From Alteriqipengyuania lutimaris (GTDB taxonomy: Bacteria; Pseudomonadota; Alphaproteobacteria; Sphingomonadales; Sphingomonadaceae): a stretch of DNA of 64,000 nucleotides. The notes under the pieces are model-generated. The model was not told the origin of the DNA. It did no database searches and saw only the letters and a program-made list of their open reading frames with translations. A program made the position numbers and the translations under genes. Below, one piece after another: positions 1 through 8,364 of this stretch (its first letter is position 1; the number at the start of each line of letters is the position of its first letter). The stretch spans positions 868,001-932,000 of the forward strand of contig NZ_QRBB01000001.1 in the NCBI RefSeq assembly GCF_003363135.1. Reading direction: 5' to 3'.

Positions 1-1808
1 TGACCGGGGACGAGAAGCGGATCGTCGATGCCTATAATTCCTACTACGACACCGACGCTATCGACGCCGCCGGCCTCGCGCAGGCGCAGCCTTATCTCGA
101 CAAGATCCGCGACGCCGGCACGCTTGCCGAACTCGCCACGCTGTGGGGCACGCCGGGCTATTCCTCGCCGCTGGGCGGGGGCGTGAACGTCGATTCCAAG
201 GAACCGACGCGCTATTCGGTCTATATTGGTTCGGGTGGCCTCGGCCTGCCCGATCGCGACTACTATCTCGACGAGAGCGAGAAGGGCCGCGAGATCCAGG
301 CGAAGTATCGCGAATACCTCACCTTCCTGATGACCGAGGCCGGGTACGACGATCCCGCCGCGATGGCGCAGTCGGTCTATGATTTCGAAGACCAGATCGC
401 GCGGACCGTCTCGTGGGATCGCGCGACCCGTCGCAACCGCGACCTGACCTACAACGCGCTGACCCCGGTCGAGCTGGGCGAATTGTCGGGCGCCTTTCCG
501 CTCACCGCGCTCCTGACCGCGAGCGGCTTTGCCGAGACCGACCGTTTCATCGTCGGCGATCTCCCGCCGAGCCTCGAAGAGGTCGAGGAGCTTGGCCTGA
601 CGCAGGAAACGCTCGACAAGATCGGCGGCGGCACCCCTGCGATGATGGCGCTGATCGCCGATACTCCGGTGGAAATGCTGCAGGCCTGGACGATCAAGGA
701 ATTCCTCGAGAACAACGCCTCGGTCCTGCCTTCGCGCTTCGACGAAGCGGACTTCGAATTCTACGGCAAGACGCTGCAGGGCACGCCCGAACAGCGCCCG
801 CGCTGGAAGCGCGCGATCGGTGAATCCGAAGGCCTGCTCGGCGAACTGCTCGGCAAGTCCTACGCCGCCGAGTATTTCCCGGCCGAGAACAAGGCCGCGA
901 TGGAAGAACTGGTCGCGAACCTGCGGGTCGCGCTGCGCGAATCGATCGGCGACATCGACTGGATGGGTGAAGAGACCAAGGAAGAGGCGCTGGCCAAGCT
1001 CGACGCCTTCGATCCGAAGATCGGCTATCGCGACAATCTGGAAACCTACGAAGGGCTGGAGATCACCCCTGGCGATCCGATCGCGAACCGGATGGCCGCG
1101 GCGCGCTGGCAGTGGCAGGACAGCCTTTCCAAGCTCGGCGGCCCGATCGATCGGACCGAGTGGTTCATGCTGCCCCAGACGGTCAACGCCTATTACAACC
1201 CGACCAAGAACGAGATCGTCTTCCCGGCGGCGATCCTGCAGCAGCCGTTCTTCGCACTGACCAACGATCCGGCGGTCAACTACGGCGGGATCGGCGGCGT
1301 GATCGGACACGAAATGGGCCACGGCTTCGACGACCAGGGCTCCAAGTCCGATGGCACCGGCATGCTGCGCAACTGGTGGACCGACGCCGACCGCGCGGCC
1401 TTCGACGAACGCGGCAATGCGCTGGTGGAGCAGTACAACGGCTTCTGCCCGCTCGGCGATGGCGAGACCTGCGTCAACGGCCGCCTCACGCTGGGCGAGA
1501 ATATCGGCGACCTTGGCGGCCTGAGCCTCGCCTACCGCGCCTACAAGCTCAGCCTCAATGGCAAGGAAGACAAGGTGATCGACGGCCTCACCGGCGACCA
1601 GCGCTTCTTCCTCGCGTGGGCGCAGGTGTGGCGCAGCCAGCAGCGCGAAGAGGCCGCGCGCCAGCGTCTGCTGACCGACCCGCACAGCCCGGAGGAGTTC
1701 CGGGTCAACGGCGTCGTGCGCAACATGGACGCCTGGTACGAGGCGTTCAACGTGACCCCGCAGGACGATCTCTATCTGCCGCCGGAAGAGCGCATCAGCA
1801 TCTGGTAA
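1..1808 (+). CDS. M13 family metallopeptidase (neprilysin-like), 5' end missing
   Basis: Zinc endopeptidase of the neprilysin/PepO family, expected to act outside the cytoplasm on oligopeptides. The reading frame is open from base 3 to the stop at 1806-1808, so the gene begins upstream of the window and its signal sequence is not visible. Zinc motif HEMGH is encoded at 1308-1322. The downstream GENIGDLGG motif (about 1495-1520) supplies the third ligand Glu and conserved Asp, and a VNAYYNP substrate-binding motif lies near 1180-1200. The protein ends in Trp, as M13 enzymes typically do. Only the catalytic C-terminal two-thirds or so is present. Family assignment is firm; the substrate is unknown. 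Confidence 0.93.
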   Translation, partial: TGDEKRIVDAYNSYYDTDAIDAAGLAQAQPYLDKIRDAGTLAELATLWGTPGYSSPLGGGVNVDSKEPTRYSVYIGSGGLGLPDRDYYLDESEKGREIQAKYREYLTFLMTEAGYDDPAAMAQSVYDFEDQIARTVSWDRATRRNRDLTYNALTPVELGELSGAFPLTALLTASGFAETDRFIVGDLPPSLEEVEELGLTQETLDKIGGGTPAMMALIADTPVEMLQAWTIKEFLENNASVLPSRFDEADFEFYGKTLQGTPEQRPRWKRAIGESEGLLGELLGKSYAAEYFPAENKAAMEELVANLRVALRESIGDIDWMGEETKEEALAKLDAFDPKIGYRDNLETYEGLEITPGDPIANRMAAARWQWQDSLSKLGGPIDRTEWFMLPQTVNAYYNPTKNEIVFPAAILQQPFFALTNDPAVNYGGIGGVIGHEMGHGFDDQGSKSDGTGMLRNWWTDADRAAFDERGNALVEQYNGFCPLGDGETCVNGRLTLGENIGDLGGLSLAYRAYKLSLNGKEDKVIDGLTGDQRFFLAWAQVWRSQQREEAARQRLLTDPHSPEEFRVNGVVRNMDAWYEAFNVTPQDDLYLPPEERISIW

Positions 1809-1888
1809 GGCCGTAAAAGCCTGCCGGAATGGCATTCGGGGGCCGTGCAAGGTTGACTTGCGCGGCCCCTTCGCTTTGAGCGCTGGCC

Positions 1889-2698
1889 ATGGACACCATC
1901 GTCACCGCAATCCTGCTCGGCATCCTCGAAGGGCTGACCGAATTCCTCCCCGTTTCATCGACCGGGCACCTGATCCTCGCCCAGGCGTGGTTCGGCTACG
2001 ATCCCGCCGTCTGGCGCCAGTACAATATCATCATCCAGCTGGGCGCGATCCTGGCGGTCGTGGTGACCTATTTCAAAACCTTCTGGACGATGGGCATGGG
2101 GCTTCTGCGGGGCGAGCGGGCATCGATCATGTTCGTCCGCAACATCCTGCTCGCCTTCCTGCCCGCGGCGGTGATCGGCCTGCTGATCCTCGACGTGATC
2201 GACGCCATGCTCGAAAGCCCGGCGGTGGTCGCAACCGCGCTGATCATCGGCGGGATCGCGATCCTCGTGCTCGAAAAGGCGATTCCGACGCGCGAGGAGC
2301 AGGGGGTGGAAACGCTTTCGTGGAAGACCGCGATCGGCATCGGCTTCGTCCAGTGCCTTGCGATGATTCCCGGCACCAGCCGCTCGGGCGCGACGATCAT
2401 GGGCGCGCTGGCGATGGGCGTGGGCCGCAAGACCGCGGCCGAGTTCTCCTTCTTCCTCGCGGTACCGACCATGCTCGGCGCATCGGTGGTCAAGATCTTT
2501 CAGGAGCCCGAGCTGCTGGCGGGCACCGCCGCGATCGGCTGGACCCACATCGCGCTCGGCTTCTTTGCGAGCTTTCTCGTCGCGCTGGTCGTGGTCCGCG
2601 CCTTCGTCGCCTATGTCAGCAAGCGCGGCTTTGCGCCTTTCGCCTGGTACCGCATCGTGGTCGGCTCGGTGACGCTGATCTGGCTCTTTGCGCTCTGA
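1889..2698 (+). CDS. uppP: undecaprenyl-diphosphatase UppP/BacA
   Basis: Integral membrane phosphatase that recycles undecaprenyl pyrophosphate to undecaprenyl phosphate, the carrier lipid for peptidoglycan and surface polysaccharides; its overproduction is known to give bacitracin resistance. The 269-residue length is normal. Both family signatures are present: the Glu-rich motif EGLTEFLPVSSTGH at residues 14-27 and PGTSRSGAT near residues 161-169, with several hydrophobic segments between and after them. The ATG at 1889 places the first motif at its usual distance from the N-terminus, although no strong Shine-Dalgarno sequence is seen. It stands alone, 80 bases after the M13 peptidase gene. 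Confidence 0.96.
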   Translation: MDTIVTAILLGILEGLTEFLPVSSTGHLILAQAWFGYDPAVWRQYNIIIQLGAILAVVVTYFKTFWTMGMGLLRGERASIMFVRNILLAFLPAAVIGLLILDVIDAMLESPAVVATALIIGGIAILVLEKAIPTREEQGVETLSWKTAIGIGFVQCLAMIPGTSRSGATIMGALAMGVGRKTAAEFSFFLAVPTMLGASVVKIFQEPELLAGTAAIGWTHIALGFFASFLVALVVVRAFVAYVSKRGFAPFAWYRIVVGSVTLIWLFAL

Positions 2699-2802
2699 GG
2701 CTCGGACAGTCCCACCGGCCGATGGCGTGTTTTCGGGAACCAAGCGCGGAAAACCGGGTTCCCTGAAAGCAAACTTAACACAGGTTTACGTTCTTACGGC
2801 CC

Positions 2803-3057
2803 ATGGGACTACTCATTCTTCTTTGCAGCGGCGCAGTGCTCGGCTGGCTGGTCGCGTTGATCACCGGGGCCGACAATAGCCGTGCCGCGTGGCTGCGGGT
2901 TGGCCTGGGCGCGGCCGCAACCGTTCTTTCCGGCGCCGCGGTAAGCGAAGTTCCCCTGATCGAGACGCTGGGCGTGAGAGCGCTGCTGGTGTCGCTTGCG
3001 ACCGGATGCACGGTCCTCGCCCTGATTTCGCTTATGGATCCGATCGCGCGTCGCTGA
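2803..3057 (+). CDS. small hypothetical membrane protein (84 aa)
   Basis: I do not recognise a family. The 84-residue product is strongly hydrophobic, with about three potential membrane segments (near residues 2-20, 28-47 and 56-78) and a charged DPIARR tail, so it is probably a small inner-membrane protein. It sits alone between uppP and a lipoprotein gene on the same strand. A near-consensus CtrA-type box (TTAA-N7-TTAC, 2775-2789) lies just upstream of the ATG, and a 7-bp inverted repeat (2735-2741/2757-2763) precedes that. No clear ribosome binding site is visible, so the start and the gene itself are moderately certain. Confidence 0.6.
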   Translation: MGLLILLCSGAVLGWLVALITGADNSRAAWLRVGLGAAATVLSGAAVSEVPLIETLGVRALLVSLATGCTVLALISLMDPIARR

Positions 3058-3153
3058 AATCCGCATTTCGCGCGTACAATACGGCAATTGCAGGGTATCC
3101 GTGTGGCGAAAAGATGGCTAAGCGAGTCTCCCAACCAATTTAGGGGAAGACTC

Positions 3154-3429
3154 ATGAAGACCACTTTCAAGACCGCTCTGCTCGCTTCGACCGTCGTGCT
3201 GGGCCTCGGTCTCGCCGCTTGCGCCGAAACCGAAACCACCGAAGCCGAAGACACGATGGCTGAAGACACCATGGCCGAAGACACCATGGTCGAAGAGCCG
3301 ATGGCCGAAGACGCGATGGCTGAAGATGCGATGGCCGAAGACGCCATGGCCGAAGACGCGATGGCCGACGACGCGATGGCCGAAGACACCATGACCGAAG
3401 AAGGCATGGAAGAAGAAGCAGCTGAGTAA
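3154..3429 (+). CDS. small acidic lipoprotein with Met-ending pentapeptide repeats
   Basis: Predicted lipoprotein of 91 residues. The signal peptide ends in a lipobox LAAC (Cys at residue 23), which Lgt and LspA would process. The mature part is almost entirely about eleven tandem pentapeptides of the type AEDAM/AEDTM, so nearly every fifth residue is Met and most others are Asp, Glu or Ala. The ATG at 3154 is chosen because AGGGGAAG (3142-3149) precedes it and the signal peptide starts there; the frame is open further upstream. A strong terminator follows at 3458-3492. Function is unknown. A DNA-level 15-bp repeat underlies the tail, so repeat number may vary between strains. Confidence 0.85.
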   Translation: MKTTFKTALLASTVVLGLGLAACAETETTEAEDTMAEDTMAEDTMVEEPMAEDAMAEDAMAEDAMAEDAMADDAMAEDTMTEEGMEEEAAE

Positions 3430-3457
3430 TCGCGCTTCGTCTTCGCGATGAATCAGA

Positions 3458-3492
3458 CCGGCCCCGAAGCGATTCGGGGCCGGTTTTCTTTT
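3458..3492 (+). terminator. rho-independent terminator after the repeat lipoprotein gene
   Basis: A perfect 11-bp stem, CCGGCCCCGAA (3458-3468) with TTCGGGGCCGG (3473-3483), encloses the tetraloop GCGA and is followed by TTTTCTTTT. It lies 28 bases after the lipoprotein stop codon, between convergent genes. Confidence 0.93.
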
Positions 3493-3529
3493 GTCCGAAG
3501 GGCGTCCGCTCCCCGCAGGGAGGGAGGGG

Positions 3530-4471
3530 TCAGACCGGCTGCGCGCCGCTCCCCCGCCCGCCGCGCAGCAGGTATTCCTGCGTGCCGACGTTCACCACGT
3601 TGTCGACGTCGATGACGGCCGAATTGGCGTAGGTGAAGGCAGGCGGCAGCTTCTGGTAGAGCGTCTCGAAATCCCGCTCCACGGTCTTGCGGTACAGATC
3701 CTCGAAGCTTTCGATCACGAAGTAGGTCGGCTGCAGGTCGCTGATGACGTAATCGGTGCGCATCACCCGGTCGACGTTGAGCATGATGCGGTTGGGGCTT
3801 TCCGCCTCGACCGAGAACACCGCCTCGGTCGGGCCTGACAGAATGCCCGCGCCATAGGCGCGCAGATCGTCGCCGCCTTCCATGATCAGCCCGAATTCGA
3901 CCGTGTACCAGTACAGCGCGCCGAGCGCCTTGAGGCGGTTGTGCTTCATCGCCCGCCAGCCCGCGCGGCCATATTCCTGCATGTAGTCGGCGAAGACCTG
4001 GTTGGTCAGCATCGGCACGTGGCCGAACACGTCGTGGAAGACGTCGGGTTCCTGGATGTAGTCGAAGGTTTCGCGCGTGCGGATGAAATTGCCCGCCGGG
4101 AAGCGGCGGTTGGCGAGGTGCCAGAAGAAGATGTGATCGGGGATCAGCATGGGCACCGGCACCACGCTCCACCCCGTCATTTGGCCGAGATCTTCCGACA
4201 GGACCTTAAAATCGGGCACGCCGCCCGCACCCAGATCGAGCCGTTCGAGCCCTTCGAGAAACGCGGTCGCCGCGCGCCCGGGGAGGACCTCCATCTGGCG
4301 CGCGAACAGGTCGTCCCAGATCGCGTCGTCTTCGCTGTCGTACTCGGTCTGCTTGGGCTCAAGCCAGTCCTCGCCGACATGCGAGGGGCGCTTGAGCGGC
4401 GCGGTGAAGACATCGTCCGGCATGACCGGGATGTCGGCAAATTTGTCGTCGCGGTTGAGTACTGCTTCCAT
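3530..4471 (-). CDS. phhA: phenylalanine 4-monooxygenase
   Basis: Pterin- and iron-dependent aromatic amino acid hydroxylase converting phenylalanine to tyrosine. About 313 residues, typical of the bacterial monodomain enzyme. The iron-binding HDVFGH motif (two His ligands) lies near residues 143-148 and the third ligand Glu in YWYTVEFG near residue 190; the conserved GLIMEG and SGPTEAVFS stretches are present. The ATG at 4471 is preferred over a TTG 36 bases upstream that would add residues atypical of the family, though neither has a strong ribosome binding site. It lies 67 bases downstream of the MaoC-like gene on the same strand and could be read through from that operon. No 4a-carbinolamine dehydratase gene is nearby. 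Confidence 0.94.
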   Translation of the reverse strand: MEAVLNRDDKFADIPVMPDDVFTAPLKRPSHVGEDWLEPKQTEYDSEDDAIWDDLFARQMEVLPGRAATAFLEGLERLDLGAGGVPDFKVLSEDLGQMTGWSVVPVPMLIPDHIFFWHLANRRFPAGNFIRTRETFDYIQEPDVFHDVFGHVPMLTNQVFADYMQEYGRAGWRAMKHNRLKALGALYWYTVEFGLIMEGGDDLRAYGAGILSGPTEAVFSVEAESPNRIMLNVDRVMRTDYVISDLQPTYFVIESFEDLYRKTVERDFETLYQKLPPAFTYANSAVIDVDNVVNVGTQEYLLRGGRGSGAQPV

Positions 4472-4538
4472 GCCGGGGCAGATAACATCTCGGACGCTGA
4501 CAAACAATTTATCCCGGCGCGCCCCGATCGCGACTTTA

Positions 4539-5393
4539 TTAGTCTACGCGCGCGTGAGCCTGTGTCAGTACAGTGCCTGCGTCGTCGAGCGCCGCCAGCT
4601 CCAGCGCGTCACCACTGTGCCGCAGCGCGAGATGCAGCTTGTCGCCGACGATTGCAGGCGAGCGGGCGCTGAAACCGAAATGGCGAACCCGGTTCTCGCC
4701 GAGCACATCGCCGGCCAGCTTCAGAAGAAGCGTCGCGATCAGCGGGCCATGGACCACCGGGCCGCGATAGCGCTCGACCTCGCGCGCATAGGGCGCGCCG
4801 TAGTGGATGCGATGCGTGTTGAAGGTGAGCGCGGAGAAGCGGAACAGCAGCGCTTCGGTGGGCGCGATGGTTTCTATCCGGTCCCACGCGGTCGGATCGA
4901 AGCGGCTGTCGGTTACTTCGGGCGGCACCAGCGGCGCATCCGCCGGCGCGGCTTCGCGATAGACCAGCGTCTGCTCTTCGCGGATCGCGGGCTCGCCATT
5001 GGCGGTGATCGCGTGTTCCAGCTTCAGGAAGGCGAGGCGGCCGCTGCGCCCCTCCTTCTCCTCGATCGAGACCACGCGGCTGAGCTTGTCGATCCGGTCG
5101 CCCAGCGCGAGCGGGGTCAGAAACTCGATCTCGCTGCCCGCCCACATCCGGCGCGGCAGGTCGATCGGCGGGTAGAGGCTGGCGGGATCGTCGCTGCGCG
5201 CCGGGTGCCCATCCTCGCCCAGCATCGCGGTGGGGGCCTGCGGGGTGCACAGGCAGAAGTGGATACCCTGCGGCATCGCGGGCGTCTCCGGCGGCGACCG
5301 GTCGAGCGTCGCGAGCCAGCGGGCGGCCAGCGCCTCGTCGAGCCGGTCGGCGGCGCGCGCCTCGCGCCCGACCCAGTCGGACCAGTCGGCCAT
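4539..5393 (-). CDS. MaoC-like / HTD2-type acyl-CoA dehydratase
   Basis: Double-hotdog (de)hydratase acting on an acyl thioester, of the FAS1-like/mesaconyl-CoA hydratase group. 284 residues from MADWSDW. The C-terminal motif FNTHRIHYGAPYAREVE followed by GPVVHGPL is typical of this branch; the N-terminal half carries the second hotdog. The ATG at 5393 overlaps the thiolase stop codon (ATGA), indicating translational coupling. With the upstream acyl-CoA dehydrogenase and thiolase genes it completes a plausible oxidation set (dehydrogenation, hydration, thiolysis), lacking only a 3-hydroxyacyl-CoA dehydrogenase. The physiological substrate cannot be read from the sequence. Confidence 0.85.
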   Translation of the reverse strand: MADWSDWVGREARAADRLDEALAARWLATLDRSPPETPAMPQGIHFCLCTPQAPTAMLGEDGHPARSDDPASLYPPIDLPRRMWAGSEIEFLTPLALGDRIDKLSRVVSIEEKEGRSGRLAFLKLEHAITANGEPAIREEQTLVYREAAPADAPLVPPEVTDSRFDPTAWDRIETIAPTEALLFRFSALTFNTHRIHYGAPYAREVERYRGPVVHGPLIATLLLKLAGDVLGENRVRHFGFSARSPAIVGDKLHLALRHSGDALELAALDDAGTVLTQAHARVD

Positions 5394-6613
5394 CAGGCCG
5401 CGCATTCGAAGATCGCGGCGAGCCCCTGCCCGCCGCCGATGCACATCGTCTCGAGCGCGTAGCGCCCCTGCCGCCGGTGCAACTCGTGCGCCATGTCGGC
5501 AAGGATACGCACGCCGGTCGCGCCGATCGGGTGGCCGAGCGAGATTCCCGAGCCGTTGACGTTGAGGATGTCGCGGCGCGAATCATCCTCGCTCCAGCCC
5601 CAGCCTTTCAGGACCGACAGGACCTGCGGTGCGAATGCCTCGTTCAGCTCGATAAGGTCGATATCGTCCCAGCTTCTGCCGCTGCGCGCGAAGAGCCGCT
5701 CGGTCGCGGGGACGGGCCCGATGCCCATGCGTGCCGGGTCGCAGCCTGCGGCCGCCCAGCTGTCGAACCACAGCATCGGCTCGAGGCCGAGCTCCTCCAG
5801 CTTGTCTTCCGCGACGACGAGGCACGCGGCGGCGGCATCGTTCTGCTGGCTGGCATTGCCTGCGGTGACGATCCCGTCCTTCTCGATGGCACGCAGCGCG
5901 CCGAGGCTTTCCATCGAGGCGTCGGGGCGGAAGCCCTCGTCACGGTCGAACGTGACCGGGTCCTTGCGCCGCTGCGGCACTTCGACCGGCACGAGCTGCG
6001 CATCGAACTTGCCCGCATCCCACGCGGCTGCGGCCTTCTGGTGCGAGGACACGGCGTATTCGTCCGCCGCCTCGCGGCTGATGTCGTAATCCTTCGCGAG
6101 GTTTTCGGCGGTTTCGATCATGCCCGAGATCACGCCGAAGCGCTCGATCGGCTGGCTCATCAGGCGGCCGCGCGTCAGCCGGTCGTACAGCGAAATATCG
6201 CCCATCTTCGCGCCGTGGCGCGCCTTTGTGGTGTAATGCTCCACGTTGGACATCGATTCGACGCCGCCCGCCAGTACGCAATCGGCCGCGCCGGTCTGGA
6301 CCATCATCGCCGCTTCGATCACGGCTTGCAGCCCCGAGCCGCAGCGCCGGTCGAGCTGGAAGCCGGGGACCTCGATCGGCAAGCCCGCAGCGAGCCACGC
6401 CCAGCGCCCGATCGCGGGCGCCTCGCCGCTGCCATAGCCTTGCGCGAGCACGACATCGTCGACCCGCGAGGGATCGACGCCGCTGCGCGCCACCAGCGCC
6501 TTGATGATCTGCGCGGCAAGGTCGCCTGCTTCGAGCGGGGTCAGGGTACCGAGGAAGCGCCCCACCGGCGTGCGCAGGGGCGAGACGATGGCGGCGCGGC
6601 GCAGCGCACTCAT
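5393..6613 (-). CDS. acetyl-CoA C-acyltransferase (thiolase)
   Basis: Thiolase of 406 residues that cleaves 3-ketoacyl-CoA with CoA, or condenses acetyl-CoA. The nucleophile is Cys91 in RRCGSGLQAV. The active-site His is in GHPIGATG (His361), and the second acid/base Cys in CIGGGQG (Cys391); NEAFAPQ is also present. The ATG at 6613 overlaps the acyl-CoA dehydrogenase stop (ATGA) and its own stop overlaps the MaoC-like gene, so the three genes are surely one operon. Whether it is a degradative FadA/PcaF-type or biosynthetic PhaA-type enzyme is not decidable here; the neighbours favour degradation. Confidence 0.93.
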   Translation of the reverse strand: MSALRRAAIVSPLRTPVGRFLGTLTPLEAGDLAAQIIKALVARSGVDPSRVDDVVLAQGYGSGEAPAIGRWAWLAAGLPIEVPGFQLDRRCGSGLQAVIEAAMMVQTGAADCVLAGGVESMSNVEHYTTKARHGAKMGDISLYDRLTRGRLMSQPIERFGVISGMIETAENLAKDYDISREAADEYAVSSHQKAAAAWDAGKFDAQLVPVEVPQRRKDPVTFDRDEGFRPDASMESLGALRAIEKDGIVTAGNASQQNDAAAACLVVAEDKLEELGLEPMLWFDSWAAAGCDPARMGIGPVPATERLFARSGRSWDDIDLIELNEAFAPQVLSVLKGWGWSEDDSRRDILNVNGSGISLGHPIGATGVRILADMAHELHRRQGRYALETMCIGGGQGLAAIFECAA

Positions 6614-7785
6614 GCCGATGCTCCCGCGGCGAATTCGCGCAGCATGTGCTTGGCGACCTGCAGTTGCAGAATCTGCGTGGTCCCTTCGTAGATGCGGTAG
6701 AGCCGCGCATCGCGGAAGAAACGCTCCGCGTCGTATTCGGTCAGGTAGCCCGCGCCGCCGTAGATCTGCACCACCCTGTCGACCACCCGGCCGCACATTT
6801 CGGAGGCGAAGACCTTGAACGCGGCGGCGTGCTTGATCGTGTTCTCGCCCCGGTCGACGCGCGCGGTCACGTCCGCCATCATCGCCTCGGCCGCGTAGAT
6901 CTCGGTCCAGCTTTCGGCCAGCATCGCCTGGATCAGCTGGAAATTGGCGATCGGTTCGCCGAAGGCCTGGCGCTCGTTGGCATAGCGCAGCGCGCTGTCG
7001 AGCGCGCGCTTGGCGTAGCCCGTGCTTGCCGCGCCCACGGAAATGCGGCCATTGTCGAGGCTCTGCATCGCGAAGCGGAAGCCCTGGCCGGGCTCGCCGC
7101 CGAGCAGCGCGTCGGCCGGCACGTGCACGTCCTCCAGATAGACGTCGGACACGTGGCTGCCCGCCTGGCCCATCTTGTGATCGGCGCTGCCGGTCGACAT
7201 GCCGGGGATGTCCATCGGCACGATGAAGGCGCTGACATGCGCGTTCTTGGGCAGCGCCTCCTTCTCGGTCCGCGCCATGATCAGCGCGACGTCGGCATGG
7301 GGTGCGTTGGTGATGTAGCGCTTGGAGCCGTTGAGGATCCAGCCATTGCCGTCGGGATCGCGCTTGGCGGTCGTCTGCATTGCCGCGCTGTCCGATCCGC
7401 TGCCCGGCTCGGTCAGGCCGAAGCACGCGATTTCGCCGCTGGCGATGCGCGGCCACCACTCGGCCTTCTGCGCGTCCGTGCCGCCGTTCTTGATCGCCGA
7501 ATTGAACATGCCGACATTGATCGAGAAGATCGAGCGGAAGGCGGGCGCGGCATAGGCCATCGTCTTCACTGTCTGCGCATATTGCGTCACGCTGAGTCCC
7601 GCGCCGCCATATTCCTCGGGCACGGTCAGGCCGAACAGGCCCATGTCCTTCATTTCATCGACGATGTCGGCAGGGATCTTGTCGTTCGCGATCACATCCT
7701 TCTCGGCCGGAATCAGCCGTTCGCGCACATAGCGCTGCAACTGCTCGTGAAACTGCTCGAAAGTGTCTGCATCCATTCCCGACAT
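6610..7785 (-). CDS. acyl-CoA dehydrogenase
   Basis: FAD-dependent acyl-CoA dehydrogenase, 391 residues, introducing the alpha-beta double bond of an acyl-CoA and passing electrons to ETF. The signatures GLTEPGSGSD and the C-terminal RIYEGTTQI, with catalytic-base Glu367, are clear. That Glu position is that of short/medium-chain and glutaryl-type enzymes, unlike isovaleryl-CoA dehydrogenase. The ATG at 7785 follows AAAGGA. It is the first gene of the operon with thiolase and MaoC-like dehydratase, with a 4-base overlap to the thiolase. Confidence 0.94.
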   Translation of the reverse strand: MSGMDADTFEQFHEQLQRYVRERLIPAEKDVIANDKIPADIVDEMKDMGLFGLTVPEEYGGAGLSVTQYAQTVKTMAYAAPAFRSIFSINVGMFNSAIKNGGTDAQKAEWWPRIASGEIACFGLTEPGSGSDSAAMQTTAKRDPDGNGWILNGSKRYITNAPHADVALIMARTEKEALPKNAHVSAFIVPMDIPGMSTGSADHKMGQAGSHVSDVYLEDVHVPADALLGGEPGQGFRFAMQSLDNGRISVGAASTGYAKRALDSALRYANERQAFGEPIANFQLIQAMLAESWTEIYAAEAMMADVTARVDRGENTIKHAAAFKVFASEMCGRVVDRVVQIYGGAGYLTEYDAERFFRDARLYRIYEGTTQILQLQVAKHMLREFAAGASA

Positions 7786-7865
7786 TGTGATCCTTTAGCG
7801 TTCGCGTGTTCGCCAGATAGGCTGGGGACGCCGGACGAAGCCGCATGCTCCGCCCGGCGGGAGCC

Positions 7866-8189
7866 TCAGTTCTCTTCTTGCGAGCCTTCGATCTCGGCCA
7901 TGATGTCGGCGGCGGCAGCTTCGGCCGCGGCGGCATCGTCCTCGACCGAGCGACGCACTTCCTCGGCCCGATCTTCGGCGGTCTGGGTTTCGACCGGCGG
8001 GGGCGGCGGGGCCGCAGTATCGACGGTGTCGTCCTCGAGCGGTTCGTCGGTCACGTCTTCCAGCGCTTCGTCGGCAACGATCTCGACATCCTCGGCGACC
8101 ACTTCGTCGCTGGCATCGTCGGAATCGCCGCAGGCCGAAAGCGCGAGAGCGCTTGCGCCGACCAGCCCCATGCGAATCATGAATTTCAT
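7866..8189 (-). CDS. small acidic lipoprotein
   Basis: Predicted 107-residue lipoprotein with lipobox ALSAC (Cys20). The mature part is Asp/Glu-rich, with a short polyproline stretch near the middle and an Ala/Glu-rich, probably helical C-terminus. The start MKFMIRMG at 8189 is chosen because GGAGGA lies 7 bases upstream; an ATG 15 bases earlier would read through that site. It resembles the lipoprotein at 3154 in composition but lacks the Met repeats. It is divergent from the beta-helix gene at 8365. Function unknown. Confidence 0.82.
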   Translation of the reverse strand: MKFMIRMGLVGASALALSACGDSDDASDEVVAEDVEIVADEALEDVTDEPLEDDTVDTAAPPPPPVETQTAEDRAEEVRRSVEDDAAAAEAAAADIMAEIEGSQEEN

Positions 8190-8364
8190 CTGCCCATCCT
8201 CCATTGGAAATGTCTCGCGCGATGCGGCGTAGCACCTGTTCGCGCTGTGCCAAGCTAAGCAGAGCGGGGCCGCGGAGCAAAGGGAAATGCGAAGCGAGCG
8301 GGCCGGAGCGGGGAGCTTTGCGGGCCATGCTTAGCTGCTTGTTAACCACTCGCCTCTAAGCGTA

